From NCBI RefSeq assembly GCF_027409185.1, contig NC_084464.1, positions 44,367,095 to 44,431,094 on the forward strand: a stretch of 64,000 nt of DNA, read 5' to 3'. Each line of letters opens with the position of its first letter. Within the stretch, counting starts at the first letter, position 1. Made by a program: the position numbers and the translations under genes. The notes beneath the pieces are model-generated. The model was not told the origin of the DNA and made no database searches. It worked only from the letters and a program-made list of their open reading frames with translations. Positions 22,621 through 34,784 of the stretch are shown in pieces. Origin of the DNA: Cynocephalus volans. Lineage: Eukaryota; Chordata; Mammalia; Dermoptera; Cynocephalidae.

Positions 22621-23740
22621 CAATGGGCGTATCTTTTTTGCCTGAGGGCACAACTTATCACCCTGTTGGATATGTGGACAAATGCCACTATCTAGTTCTT
22701 CAGGATTGTCATCATGGGTGTCACCCCTAGAGGTACAGATTGGCTATATTTACAAACCTGGATACTTTAAGGGAGAAAAAGCCAAGGTATATCAGATGTT
22801 TCTGACATCACTAGAAATAGTGTATACCAATGGGGTATAAACAATACCTTACAAATTAAAGGACAAGGCATCCCTTTCTCTCAAAATGCTACAGTTTCCT
22901 CTGCTATCTCATTCTAACAGCAGATAACACCTCCTGACAAAACTGTAAGACAATCACATGGGTTTCCCCAGATTTGGGATGGTTTTATGTGGCTGGTGCC
23001 ATCATTTGGACATCTAAGTAACAAAGCCCCTTTATGCTGGGAACAAGCAAACCACACTAAGGACAACAAAACAAACAGTACCTGTAACATTGGGTGGTTG
23101 CCCCCTGAGCAATGTAATCACACTTGACAACGTCGGGCCTCTGACTGGTTTGCTACCGATTGGTCCCAACAGCCTGGCATTTATTGGGCCTCCCCAAATG
23201 GTACACATTGTTTATGTGGAGCAAACTTGTGGCTGTGGATGGCTCCTGATCAGTTAGGACATTCTACTCTAGGTTTTGCCTGGGCCCAGGTTGTGTCCTG
23301 AACCCTTTAGAAGCGCCCCTGCTAATCTACCATTATTAAAAGCCAGGCGGACTCATGCAATCTTCAAATGGTGTGAACACCTTACAGCTTTCTTAGTTCC
23401 CTCCCTGGGTATCAAGGATATAATTATGCACATTAAGGCCTTTACCACCTTTACCAGTCAGGCTTTACATGACAGCCAGCAAGGTTTAGCACGGTTAAAC
23501 AACAAAGTAACTCTAATTCATAAAGCTATAATGCAAAACGGTATGGCTTTAGATATTTTGAATGCCTCACAAAGCGGTACCTGTGTCAAAACTGAATGCT
23601 GTTTGTATATACCAGATGAATCAGCCAACCTGACCTGCCTTTTAAAAGATGGGACAGAGCAGATTGATACCAGGGAGAGTCCCTTTCCATCCCTTGGGGA
23701 GTTACTCACCAAATGGGTTCGTTCTTAATAATAATAATAA
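22621..23740 (+). pseudogene. provirus 1 env remnant
   Basis: Three-frame reading gives a class I ERV surface-subunit pattern (many NxS/T sites; a segment near 23,150-23,290 with DWSQQPGIYWASPNG and GFAWAQG motifs). A transmembrane-subunit frame follows (23,276-23,728) with MALDILNASQSG and a cysteine motif spaced C-4-CC rather than the usual C-6-CC. Stops and frameshifts separate the parts. An (ATA/AAT)n run follows at about 23,727-23,755. Confidence 0.8.
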
Positions 23741-24184
23741 TAATCTCAATAATAATTGTTGGTTATTCTGGTTCTCATAGTCATATGCATTTTTCTTATA
23801 AGACTGGTGTTGAAGCTAATTATGCTATGTGTTAGTTGATGTTTTGAGTCTTCAACTAAAACTAAAATCATGATAGCTCAATGCCTAGAAATGAACAACT
23901 CCTTGCTTCACAGGATTAAAAATATCTGACTACTTTCCCATCCCAACTCCGATGTTGCTCAAAATTCTGATTTACACCTACAGGCCAGGCCAATATCCAG
24001 CTCCCCCTCCCCCAACATGGGACATTACTTTCTGGGAATGAGCCTTCTCAGTGACAAGGGACAAAAAAATGTCTATCTGACCTTCTGAGAATGAGCCTTC
24101 CTGGTGACAAAGGATGAAAATGTCTACCTGAGTTGATCATCAGTACTTTCAGATGAAAGGTTTTTGATAAAAAGGGGAAAATAA

Positions 24185-24544
24185 TGATAATAAAAGAAAC
24201 GGCTCTAACCAAGTCAGCTAAATTACAGTGCTTTGGGAAATGTGGGATAGGCCAGCAGTCATGTCCACCTACCTGTCCTGGAAAATATTATCATAAGACC
24301 ATTTTACTTAGAAGCAGCCATAATGGCTCCAGAAAGCCATAATGATTAGAAGGGCTGTCTGCTACCTCTCCCTTTTACTTTCTCCCCTTTCTTGTGATTA
24401 TAAAATGCTAATAAGCTCTGCTGGCCCTTTTAGGTACACATTTTCAGGGCTACCTGATCTGTGTGTCTCCTAGGTTGCAATCATCATATTGGTTCAATAA
24501 GTCCTTGCTATAAGTATTTGGTCTCGGTTTCTTTTTAGGTTAAC
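24185..24544 (+). mobile_element. 3' LTR of provirus 1
   Basis: About 360 bp, paired with 9,168-9,522. It follows the polypurine tract aaaaaggggaaaa at about 24,169-24,181. The downstream border is where the MLT2-like LTR resumes. Confidence 0.75.
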
Positions 24545-24835
24545 TGGGTTTTAATGGAAACTTCATTATGTAGGCATGATTGATTAAATCACTGGCCATA
24601 ACCTTCAGTCTGGCTGTCCTCCTGGAGGTTGAGGGTGGAACTGAAAATCCCAACTATCTAATCTTGCCTTGGTCTTTCCAGTGACCAGATCCTATCCTGA
24701 AGCTACCTTGGGGCTACCAGCCATTAGTCAACTTATTAGCATACAAAAATACAGCACTTTGGAGATTCTAAGGATTTTAGGTATTGTTTGCCAGGAGGAT
24801 GGATGAAGACCAAATCTATATTTCACAGTATCACA
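24545..24835 (-). mobile_element. ERVL-type LTR (MLT2-like), second half
   Basis: Continues 8,640-9,167: 'cttcattatgtaggcatg', 'attgattaaatcactggcc', 'ttggtctttccagtgacc' and 'attagtcaacttattagc' follow in the expected order of the complement. The 15.4 kb in between is therefore an insertion. Confidence 0.8.
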
Positions 24836-24839
24836 CCTA

Positions 24840-25244
24840 CTATAAAGCTATATTAGCATAGTGTAGCATCATGTGCAGACAAATTGGATGAAAGAACAGA
24901 ATGTAAATTCTAGAAACAGAATGTCTCCCAAATACACTGCTCTGGTCTGTGGTAATATTGCAGAGTAACCAGAAAAAGATTATTTTTTCAATAAATGCTG
25001 TTAGGTTGTTTGAATATCCATTTGAGAAAATTTACCATGACACTTATTCAAATCATCAATAAAAATCAGTTTCAGATGAACTGAAAATATTTAGTAGAAT
25101 TTAACACTGAAGCAAACTGGGCCTTGAATTTCCTTTAAGGGATGGTTTTAGTAACAGTTACAATTTCTTTATCAGATGTAGGACTATACAGATTGTCTAT
25201 TTTTGAGTCAAATATGATAAATTATGTTGGGTAGATTAAAGAAG
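24840..25244. other. unassigned intergenic DNA
   Basis: AT-rich and non-coding, with no repeat that I can name. Confidence 0.4.
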
Positions 25245-26490
25245 GGTGCAAATTATTTGCCACTCTTCTCATGGAGAGATAAATCGCATTTCTCATCCAC
25301 TTGAATTTGAGCTGGTCTTGTGTTACACCTCTTGCTGTGTAACAGAGACGCAAGAGATTATTCAAAGCAAATATCAGTGCAATGAGAAGCCCAAAGGGAC
25401 TGCATCAAGACAACTCCTTTTAGGAAGGAGGAGCAAGGTGCAGCCCTGAGCTGGTTTTTGCTTCAGTTTTTATTGTAAAGACAAGGAAGTTACAGAAGAA
25501 GAACAAATGGTTAACCATAGTAAAAACATAAAGAAACTGGCTATGTAATAATCTTCATCCAAGCATGCATGGTTCAAAATAGTTTAAACAATATACCATC
25601 AAAAGAGTCATAAATCTAAACTATGAGGTGTGCAAGAGAAGCAATAAGATCATTATTAAAGTGCCTGACTTTTTAAGAAACTCAAAGAAACAGCTTAAAG
25701 CAAAATGTGGAACGACCCCCACGTACTAACTAATCTAGCAGGACGTCCTGGGAAATCTTAACTCACATATTCTCCCATCATTTAAATTTTGTTGTATTAA
25801 GGGTTATTGCCCTCAGAACAATCCCTTTTCTTTTTCAGTTCTCTTGTCCACGTTAAAGGCATTAGTCCTGTGTAAGTTTCCTTCTTACAAAACCTTCCAA
25901 TGAACTCATTATATTAACAATCAGTGGATACAATCCTTTACCTGACCAGTGATTAGGGTTGATTAGATGGGCTCTTGCCCCCTAACTGTAGGCTCTTGCC
26001 TGCTAGCTAAGGACTTTTGTCCCGTACATGCATTACCTAAAAACCTTATCTAATAATCAAATAAGAATCAAGATTTCTAATCCTCTACAGTCCTGTACTC
26101 ACTTTGACCAGTAGCATGTGGTGGAAATGATGCCTCACGACTCCTAAGGCAAGGTCTAAAAGAGTTTTGCAGCTTTCACTTTTTCCTCTTGGAAAACCCT
26201 CAGGTAAGAAGTCTGTCTTCATCTCTGATAGGAACACATAAGCCACATTAGAAGCACTGGAACTGCATGCAGAGTGTCACATGTCTCAGTGTCCCAGTTG
26301 AGCTTCCAGAGGACCACAGCCCCAGCTACTGTCTTACTACAACCACAAGAGAGACCACCACTGAGAGCCACCCAGCTGAGCTCAATCAACTCCCAGAACT
26401 GTGAGAAATCATTACATGGCTGTAGTTTTAAGCCACTAAATTTTGGGGTGATTTATTACACAGAAATAGATAATGGAATAGTGTGTTTTT
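25245..26490 (+). mobile_element. old LTR-like repeat, split by a solo LTR
   Basis: The left part (25,245-25,320, 'ttgaatttgagctggtctt') and right part (26,096-26,490, 'tttgaccagtagcatgtgg' to 'ttaagccactaaattttgg') are successive segments of a common old mammalian repeat of MLT1-like type. The family name is uncertain; the continuity across the insert is clear. Confidence 0.55.
25321..26089 (-). mobile_element. solo LTR, 769 bp, unknown family
   Basis: Begins TG (tgttacacc) and ends CA (tctaca) on +. It is flanked by gtcttg (25,315-25,320) and gtcctg (26,090-26,095), a 6-bp duplication with one mismatch. The complement has AATAAA near 25,470, so orientation is probably -. No internal retroviral region. 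Confidence 0.6.
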
Positions 26491-26529
26491 CGAGAATTCC
26501 ATCTAAGATGGCAAATCTACTGACATGAA

Positions 26530-27206
26530 GTTCTCCATAGCAGCCTCTTAATACCCTTTTAATATCTGTAGGATCTGAAGGAATGTCATCATTTTCATTC
26601 CAGACGTTGATAACTTATAATTAAGATTTTTTTCTTTCTTTTCAGTCTTGTAGGTAGTTTATCAAAAAAAAAAAAAAAAAAAAAAGAAAGAAAGAAAATG
26701 AAAATCTTTAGGCTCTGCTGATTTTCATTGTCAATTTTATTAATTTCCTTTTATCTTTAATTTTTTTCTTCTTTTTTTGAGTTAAATTCATTTTTCTCTT
26801 TTATTAGATTCTCAAATTAAAAGGGTAGATCTCTGTTTTTATAACATAAGTAAAACATACAAATTTCTCTCTAAGGACTGCTTTGGCTGCATATCAAAAC
26901 TTTTAAAAATCTGTTTTAATCTTGCTTATTTTAAAATACTTTCTAATTTCCCTCTGATTTGTTCTTTGACAAGCCATGGAGTATTTAGAAGTGTACTGTT
27001 TTTTCCAAAAAATTTTGTATTTTTATTGTCATCTTATTGAATTGTAATTTGATTAGATTTTGGTCAGAGATATTCTGTTTGATTTCAATCCTGTGAAATT
27101 TATTGAGACTCATTTTATAACTCTAGGTTTATGCTCAATTTTGTGTATATTCTTTGTGCAATTAAAAAATATATATATTCTGTAGTTATTGGATACCATC
27201 AATTTA
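26530..27206 (-). mobile_element. L1 ORF2 fragment, antisense
   Basis: Complement of L1 ORF2 ('ctctctaaggactgctttgg', 'gcatatcaaaacttttaaa', 'tattggataccatcaattt'). Includes an A run followed by (GAAA)n at 26,665-26,698. Confidence 0.7.
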
Positions 27207-27208
27207 TA

Positions 27209-27696
27209 GAGGGTACTCCAAAAAGTTCATAGAAAAATTAAAAGATAATACAAAGCTTTTGATAGAGTTTGGATGTGTTGTCCCAGGCAAAGCTCTTGTG
27301 GAAATCTGATCCCCAGTGTGGCAGTGCTGGAAGCTGTTTAAGTCACGGGGTCAGATCCTTCATGAATGGATTAATGCTTTTGCTGGGGGAGGGGGGAGTA
27401 ATGAGTGAGTTCTTGCTTGATTAGTTCCTAAGAGAGCTGGTTGTTTAAAAGACCCTGGCACCTCACCTCTCTCTCTCTTGCTTCCTCTCACCATGTGATT
27501 TGCTTGTACCTGTTGGCTCCCTGCCACTTTCTGCCATGAGTAGAAGCAGCCTGAGGCCTGTGACAGATGCAGCTGTCCCGGAATCATAAGTCAAATAAAC
27601 CTCTGTTCTTTATAAATTACCCAGTCTCAGGTATTTCTGTTATAGCAAAGCAAATGGACTAATACAGCTTTCTATGAACATTTTGAAGGCCCTTCA
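27209..27696. mobile_element. mariner-type MITE, split by a MaLR LTR
   Basis: Left half 27,209-27,259 starts gagggtactccaaaaag; right half 27,667 to about 27,696 ends with its inverted counterpart (ttttgaaggccctt). Together they make a short palindromic element like that at 55,987-56,071. A TA precedes the left end. Confidence 0.65.
27260..27666 (+). mobile_element. MaLR LTR (MST/MLT1-like), 407 bp, 5-bp TSD
   Basis: TG...CA element with a MaLR order: 'gatagagtttggatgtg', 'catgaatggattaatgc', 'agagctggttgtttaaa', 'aataaacctctgttctt', 'actaataca'. Flanked by gcttt at 27,255-27,259 and 27,667-27,671. Confidence 0.88.
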
Positions 27697-27898
27697 TATG
27701 TCAATTAATTGCTGACAAGGTCAAGATGGTTGTGTGTTAGTCATATATGATTTCCTTACTGATATTTGTTTGCAAGAAACTATAGAGATGTTTTTACGCC
27801 TTCGATCTACCTCCCAAGTTCCCACACTATCATTATGAACTCAGCAAAAGTTCTGGAAGGAGAATCACTGGCAGGGAAAAGTAGACATATAGTCATGC

Positions 27899-28228
27899 TG
27901 AAGTAATGCCCTCTTTTCTAAGAGCAGGACCGACGCCACTTAAGATAGCCCCTCCATTGTGTAAAAGTTAGGTGGGAAAGTGGGGGTGGGACAGGAAGAG
28001 CTCTGCTAACTGCAAAATTAGCTCATGTACTGTTGGCTTGCTTGCATTGGCTAATACCTCTTGGTGCGGTGATTGGGCGACCGAGTTGCCACGCTTGCAG
28101 CTTTAAAAACCGAGAACAGTGCTGCACCTTAAATTGGCTGGTGCGGTCCTGGCTGCTGGAAATAAAAATTTTTTTCTCTTTTTCTATATCAGACTCCAAG
28201 GGTGTTTTTTCTCCTGACGCCTATAACA
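27899..28228 (+). mobile_element. solo LTR, 330 bp, 4-bp TSD
   Basis: TG...CA sequence with a 'ctttaaaaac' TATA-like element near 28,100, AATAAA near 28,162 and a T-rich U5-like end. Flanked by atgc at 27,895-27,898 and 28,229-28,232. A 4-bp duplication suits a class I ERV. Family unknown. Confidence 0.75.
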
Positions 28229-28239
28229 ATGCACCACAT

Positions 28240-28440
28240 AAAATTTTGGTCAAGGACCAGCAACTTATATGATGGTGGTCCCACAAGATTATAATGGTAT
28301 ACCATATAGCCTAGATGTGTAGTAGGCTATACCATCTAGGTTTGTGTAAGTATGCTCTATGATGTTCACACAATGATGAAATTGCCTAAGGACACATTTT
28401 TCAGAAAGTATCCCTGTCATTAAGTGATGCATAACTGGGT
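28240..28440. mobile_element. Tigger-type DNA transposon fragment
   Basis: 'ggtggtcccacaagattata', 'atgatgttcacacaatgatg' and 'gtcattaagtgatgcataac' are typical of internally deleted Tigger elements. Ends approximate. Confidence 0.7.
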
Positions 28441-28449
28441 ACTATATTG

Positions 28450-29740
28450 GGGCCTCTATCAGCTTCAATCTATCATGTAGCCCACAGAGCTATTTAAAGC
28501 TTTGCTGGTATCTACTTTCCCCATCACACTCTCCTTTTCTGTTCCAGGCCTAATCTTCCATTCATGTTAAGGTTCAGCAGATGACCCAAGAGATGAGATT
28601 GGACACTTGTCCCTGCTCACCTAGGCAGAACTTGCCCATCTCTTTGAAGTCTTTAAAAATAAGATTTTCTTATTTATCCATTTAGTTTAGTTTGTACATT
28701 TTTGTTGTTGTTCTTAAAGTGACAGTGATGATCCCTATAACTTTCTACATCCCAATGACACTGTGGTTTATGACTTTTTTCCCAATTCATGTTGATAGTC
28801 CTACTTCATTCCTTTAAAGCTCTGTATATTATTCCTTCATATGGCTTTACAACAATTTATCCATACTCTACATAAGAATTCCAATTCTTTTTCCTTTTAT
28901 TACATCTTTTATATGTCATCTTGGACAGGTATGTGAGAATTTATCTAGAGTGTAAACACCTAGGATTGGAAGTACTGGATTATTCAAACTACCCAAAGGG
29001 GTATACCAATTTATGCTCATACAATACTCAAATGTCATCTTGCATTATGTCTCTTCACATATTATACAGTTTTTTTGATGTATAGAATTTTTATAACCAA
29101 GACAAACTTACAAGTTTTTCTTTTAGAATTTGGAAATTCTTTTATTATTCCAAACCCTGTTGCAATAAACAGACAATTTTATGTCTCCTTGGGCTTATAC
29201 AAGATTGTTTCTTTAAGATAAATATCTAGAAATGGATTTTTGTTGTTGTCAATAATGTAACATTTGCATTTTGAATTTTAATAGGTACTATCAAGCTGTC
29301 ACCCATTCAGTATCCTAATAAGAGTTTATGAGAGAAACCATTCCTATAGACTCTTCTAAATCCTTGACTTATAAAACAAACTATTATATTTGCCAATTTG
29401 AGGGGAGAAGTATTTCACCACATTCCTATTTGAATTTGCATTTTTCTGATTATTGGTGTGTTTCAGCAGATATTTTGTTTATTGAGTACTTTATTCTCTT
29501 CTGTAAATAGTCATATACTTTGCCTAATTTCCTATTGGGTTTTTGTTCATTTGTTTATTGATTTGTTAGCAATTTTAAATATTAAGAAAGTTAGCCAAAT
29601 GTCTGCCCTGTGTGTTGCAAAGGTTTTCTTGAGCTTCTAATTTTGTTATTTTCTCCATGCAAAAAAATTTTGAATGTTATTCAAATTTATTTTTCCCTTC
29701 TGTCTTCTGGATTTTATCTTGCTTATAAAAAGTTCCTTTT
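28450..29740 (-). mobile_element. old L1-like fragments, antisense
   Basis: T-rich sequence with the look of antisense L1 from about 28,640 on ('ttgttagcaattttaaatat', 'gccaaatgtctgccctgtg'). Heavily diverged. The first 200 bp are unassigned. Confidence 0.5.
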
Positions 29741-29759
29741 TTTTAAAAAAAGAAAAGAT

Positions 29760-29892
29760 TATTTTGCAGTTAGAGAGGAGGAATAATTTCAAGAGATCTA
29801 TTGTACAACATGATGACTAGAGTTAATAACAATGTATACTTGAAAATTGCTAAGAGGGTAGGTTTTAAGTGTTCTTATCAAAAACAAATAAT
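29760..29892 (+). mobile_element. L1 3'UTR end, sense
   Basis: 'atgatgactagagttaataa', 'ttgaaaattgctaagagggt' and 'aagtgttcttatcaaaaac' match the 3' end of older L1 subfamilies. Confidence 0.65.
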
Positions 29893-29895
29893 AGG

Positions 29896-30720
29896 TGAGA
29901 CAGAATAAGGCTAGGCCTGTGAACCAAACTGACTCCATTTTCACTGCAGAGGACACTGTTACTTTTCCACTCCTCAGTCATGAGACACCCCAGGGCACAT
30001 GATTATCCCATGGTGCGCTCTGATAAAATAAACTGAGATAAGAGGGGAACAGATATTCACTGAGTTGCAAAACCCCTCCCCAAGACTTTTTACTGTGATT
30101 GTAAAAATTAAGTTACAGATTAACCTTAAGACCCCTTTAGGAATTCCTCCATACACACATAATTCCTCCATACACACTGTAGCAGTCACCTTGAAGTGAC
30201 TGCTACAGTGACCCTCCTGAGGTGACAATCATGAGCACCACTATCATCTTGGACCTACTGAGCAGGCACGAGGACCAAAGCCTTAACTGAGCAAGCATCC
30301 ATGATGCAACCAGGAAGAACAGAATGGATCACCTCCAGTGATGTTGGCCTGCACCCCTTAACTCCTTTCTCTATAAAAAACCCTGTACAGCTCCTCTCGG
30401 GGGTCTAGCTTTACTGTCGCTACCTCTCTTATGCATAAATCTATCTCCTGTTTTAATAAAGCATTGTTTTTCTGCTGGGTGCATTTTTCATTTCTATGAC
30501 CCAAGAGCCTAATTTGGTATAAGCCAGGAGGTAAGGGGACTCCGGGTGTCGGGGATGGCCCTGGGAGTTTTTCCACGTGGCACATGTGCTGCTCTAATAT
30601 CTGCACGAAAATCGGAAAGTCTCAGGCACCAGAGAAGACCCTAGCTGCAAGAGGCAAGTGGCTGCTTGGGACTATTTCGCTCTGCTGGTAAGTCTCTCCC
30701 GGAGCCCCTGGCCTAAATTC
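29896..30720 (+). mobile_element. class I ERV LTR and leader-like region
   Basis: Starts TG (tgagacagaataagg). Has ctataaaaa at 30,371, AATAAA at about 30,456 and U5-like sequence after it. The right border is unclear. It contains an 18-bp tandem duplication (attcctccatacacac, about 30,142-30,176) and a perfect 15-bp inverted repeat at 30,175-30,210. Confidence 0.65.
30175..30210. repeat. perfect inverted repeat, 15-bp arms, 6-nt loop
   Basis: cactgtagcagtcac, then cttgaa, then gtgactgctacagtg. A complete hairpin without mismatch inside the LTR U3-like part. Confidence 0.95.
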
Positions 30721-31400
30721 TGACAAGACAATGTTTTATTCTCTTTTAATCTCCCTTTTTCTTTCCCTTTTCTTCCTCTTTAAACTGACTACCAGACAAC
30801 CACAGCTTAAACTCCTCTCAACCTGCTGAGAAGCATGTTCCCTCTGGCCGGCAGCAGCTTGCCCTGGTGGGTAACTAGCAGAAGTGCAAAGGCCAGTCCT
30901 GCACCATGAAGATCTTGCTTGAGCAGGTTCCCCCTGACAGGGGATTCATGAGAGTGGTGGGGATTCATTCCCATGCTGTGCAGTAACTGGAAGTCCAGAA
31001 GCCACTAAAATTTTCTTTACTTTTCTCTGATTTTCTGAACGCTCTTCTGCTGTTTTGTCAGATTGCCTCCACTACTATATAGGTGCACCCTGGGGGGCTC
31101 TTGGCTATGTTTTGTTTCTCTGATTTAAATCTAGTTGGTACTTTTCTTTGTGCCAACAACAGTGGGGAGAACCATTTTTATCAATTACTGTGTCAGCGGA
31201 ATGAGTAAGAGGTTGGCGCCACTGATTAGGACTAGGATAAAGTGGACCCTACTGTTCTACTTTTTTCTTTGTTTGCTTGGTTACATTTAGTTGAGTACCG
31301 GTTATCTGAATAAGCCTTCCAATCCTTGCACCAACTTTTGGACTTTTGAGTCATTTGTTTAGTGTGAGAGGGCAAGCCAAGCCTGGTCTGCTGGTAACAT
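30720..31400. other. unassigned; possibly ERV internal leader
   Basis: Follows the LTR at 29,896. It could be retroviral leader or gag residue, but no frame or motif supports that. Confidence 0.3.
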
Positions 31401-31409
31401 AAGTATTGA

Positions 31410-32060
31410 AGTTTTTTTTTTTTTTAAAAAAAGATTATTTAACAGGTTTATTAAGATACAATTTAGATACCAAAAAACTCGCTTTTTGAACATGTAAAAT
31501 TCAATGATTTTAGTAGATTTATAGATTTGTGCAGCTATCACCACAATCCAGTTTTAGAACATTTTTATCACCCCCAAAAGTTGCCTGTTTTCAGTTAATT
31601 TCCACCCCCACCCCAAGCCCTAGGCACCCACTGATCTGCTTTCTGTGTCTATATAATTGCTTTTTCCAGATATTCCATGTAAATGGAAACATATGACGTA
31701 TAGTCTTTTGTGTCTGGTTTCTTTGGCTTGGTATAATGTTTTTGAAGTTCATCTATTTTATAGCATGTATCATCATTTTGTTCCTTTTGATTGTTAAATA
31801 GTATTCCATTGTATGGATGTAGCACAGTTTGTCTATCCATTCACTAGTTGATGGATATTGGAATTATCATCAGTTATAGCTATTATGACTAATGCTGCTA
31901 AATGCACACATCTTTGTGATTATATATGCTTTTATTCCTCTCGAACAGATTTCAAGGAGTGGAATTGCTGGGTTATATAACAAATGTATGTTTAACTTTC
32001 TAAGCAATTGCTAAACTGTTTTCTAAAGTAGTTGTAACATTATATCCACCCAGCAGAAAC
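31410..32060 (-). mobile_element. L1 3' region, antisense
   Basis: Complement of L1 3'UTR and end of ORF2: 'attaagatacaatttagat', 'tagtattccattgtatgg', 'tggaattgctgggttatat'. Old and diverged. Confidence 0.8.
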
Positions 32061-34140
32061 GCATCAGGGTTTAGAAAGGCCTTTTATCCTCAAACATAAT
32101 TATAATAATGATGCTGGTAGTAACAGAAATATTAACATGTGTTTTACTAATTTTTATACTTTCTTTTTATTGTTTCAGTTTTTACTCATCGGTAATCCAT
32201 TTTGTTGAAAGGACTGAGTTTGGAATAATACATCTTGTCAACAACTTGAAACTCTCCATTTATCCTATACTAAATTTCAGCTGTTTGGGGTTCTAATTCT
32301 GGACTCTGTTTCCACTGGTGTATTTAATCAACAATGAATCAGTACCAAAATGTGTTTATTATGATAGATATAACACTCTGTATTTATTATAATAGATATA
32401 TCAACTATGTTACATAACTATGTTTGTATATAATATGTTTTAGCATCTTATAGAGCTAGTTATTCCTTATTATGTTTCTTTTCTTCAATAATTTCCCTGG
32501 AAAACATATTTTTCTTCATAAAATTATAAATCAGCATAGTAAGTTCTAAAAACAATCCTCTTGCTTATTTTGTTTTATTGTAATTGGGTTAATGGCTCAT
32601 GTAATGGTGTAATGGTGTTTAATACTCAATATGTTAAAAAAAAAAAAAAAAAACCCCACTCAGAACCTTGAATTGATAATGCCCATCAAGAATCTATAGG
32701 CTTTCATGAGGAAATTAATTAAAAATACTAGCAATCTAATAGTACCAGAAACTATCATTTCTCTACCCTAAAATCACTTTCTCCTACCCCATGCACCATT
32801 TCTTTCTTTCTGAAAAGATTGTTTTGCTCATTTTCTTCCCATGTGCATCAGGCCTACTCCGCAAAGTTGGAATCGTGGTGTGTCTGAGCCTGCCACTGGA
32901 ATCCCATGGTCCTCCCCACGTGTGGGGAAGTGGGTCTGTCAGAAACACTTTGGGAAAAGTTTAGTAGCTCCGTATAAAGGCACACAAAAAGAAAGTTTTC
33001 TTTTCCTGTCTTTGGAAACTGTTATGAGAGAATATGAAACCTAAAACCTCTGCAGGGGTCCTGCTACCATCTCAGGAAAGCTGACATGCTGTGTATGACA
33101 GAGGGAGGAACTATAAAGTTCCAGGGTCATTGGTGATGCTGCTGGTCTGCTAAATTCACCAATCCTGGAGATGCCTTACCTCGGGTCTATCATTTATGTG
33201 AGATAACAAGTTAAAAAAAAAAATAAGGCAAATTAGATTCAGATTGAATTTTCTGCAGCGAGAATCAGAAAGTATCTTCACTGAAATATTCATCCCATAT
33301 ATTTAAATTCTACCTTATAATTTTCTACCATGGGTCTCAAATAACATGAGACAAATCACTTCTACATCTCAGGGAACAAAGTTGCAACCCTGGAATCAAA
33401 TAGATCTTATCCCTACTCTATGTATATTGTGGACATTGTTATCAGCTTATTAAATTCCTATAAGATAATGTGCTTTGCACAAATTGTACATAATTTAAAA
33501 TATGCATAAAATAAACTTTGAATTTGCTTGAAAATAAATTAGTTATCTGACAGTGGAGAAATTGTATTCAAATGTCTGTTATTTTGAAATAAAGTTCTGA
33601 ATTGATTATCTACTCTAGATTTGACTTACATTTGATGTCGAATCTTCAAATGGAACACAATAGTAGAATCATCCAACTTCTTAACCAATTTAGTGGCCTT
33701 TCTCTGAAACCTGTCCACGTCCTTTATGATAGTATACTGTTTAAGTCTACAGAATTTATAACTATATACTGATTTACAGTTAGAGTTATACACATTTTAG
33801 GCAAGGGTCAAAAAAGTTTTCACTTTCTAATTTGTTTCCTATCACATAATTTTCATCAAGTTTGTTTAAAATATTATAGTCTGTTTTCAGTTTCAATACA
33901 TTGCCTTTCTAAACATTTAATTTTTTTATTGTGCGAAATATTTGAATATTTCCTAAGTTAAAACTGTTAAATAAGACATATTCAGAAAAGTACAGCTTTA
34001 AGCTCTGTTCCCTACAACCTATTCCTTCATTTTCCATATAGACAACCATTTCTTTAAAAATCCTATTGTTTTAAAATATAGATAGATACATAAAATAGAA
34101 TAGGCATATTAAATGAAATGTTGCATACTACACAAACTTT
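32060..34140. other. unassigned AT-rich intergenic DNA
   Basis: No gene. An A run is at 32,636-32,653. Nothing else was recognised up to the border of the DRB duplication at 34,141. Confidence 0.4.
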
Positions 34141-34784
34141 CCTGTACCTTATTCCAAACATGTTTTGGAGATTATTCCATAGCAGGTTACTGAGTCTTTC
34201 TCATTTTTTCTTCCAGCTGCAGAGTATTAAATTATTTGGATGTGTATCAGTTTATTCATACATTCCACTTTGTTTCCCAGCATTATTTCTGATTTCTGCT
34301 AAGGTAAGATCTACTAGGCATTCTCCTATGTCACACAGAAGTTTGTAACATAATCTGGAGGGCCTCAGAAATGCATATTTTCCTTTAGAGGTGTCGCTTT
34401 GTCCTGAAGATCTTGTGATACGACTTAAGGGGAGGAATGCATCCCAAGCCAAAGAGTCAGCATGCTACTCATTTTTATCTGAGAGACAGAAAAAGATTGA
34501 GGTACTGAAGCTCATCCTTAATCTGTTTTTGTCTTAGAGAATGCATGGATGTAGGAGTCCACCATGATCAGGGTTCAGCACGGGCTTTCTCCTAGCTCAG
34601 CTAAATATGCCTAATCACAGAATGCAGAAAACACAGGAAGCATCAAGGAACAAGGCAAGAAACCTTCCAGATTCACATCTGACCAAAATTCAGGAATATA
34701 AATGAAAACCATTGTTGTATGTGATGTAATCTTCTCTCACTCTTTTCTCTCTACTTCTTATTCTTGAAACTATACGAAGCAGAT

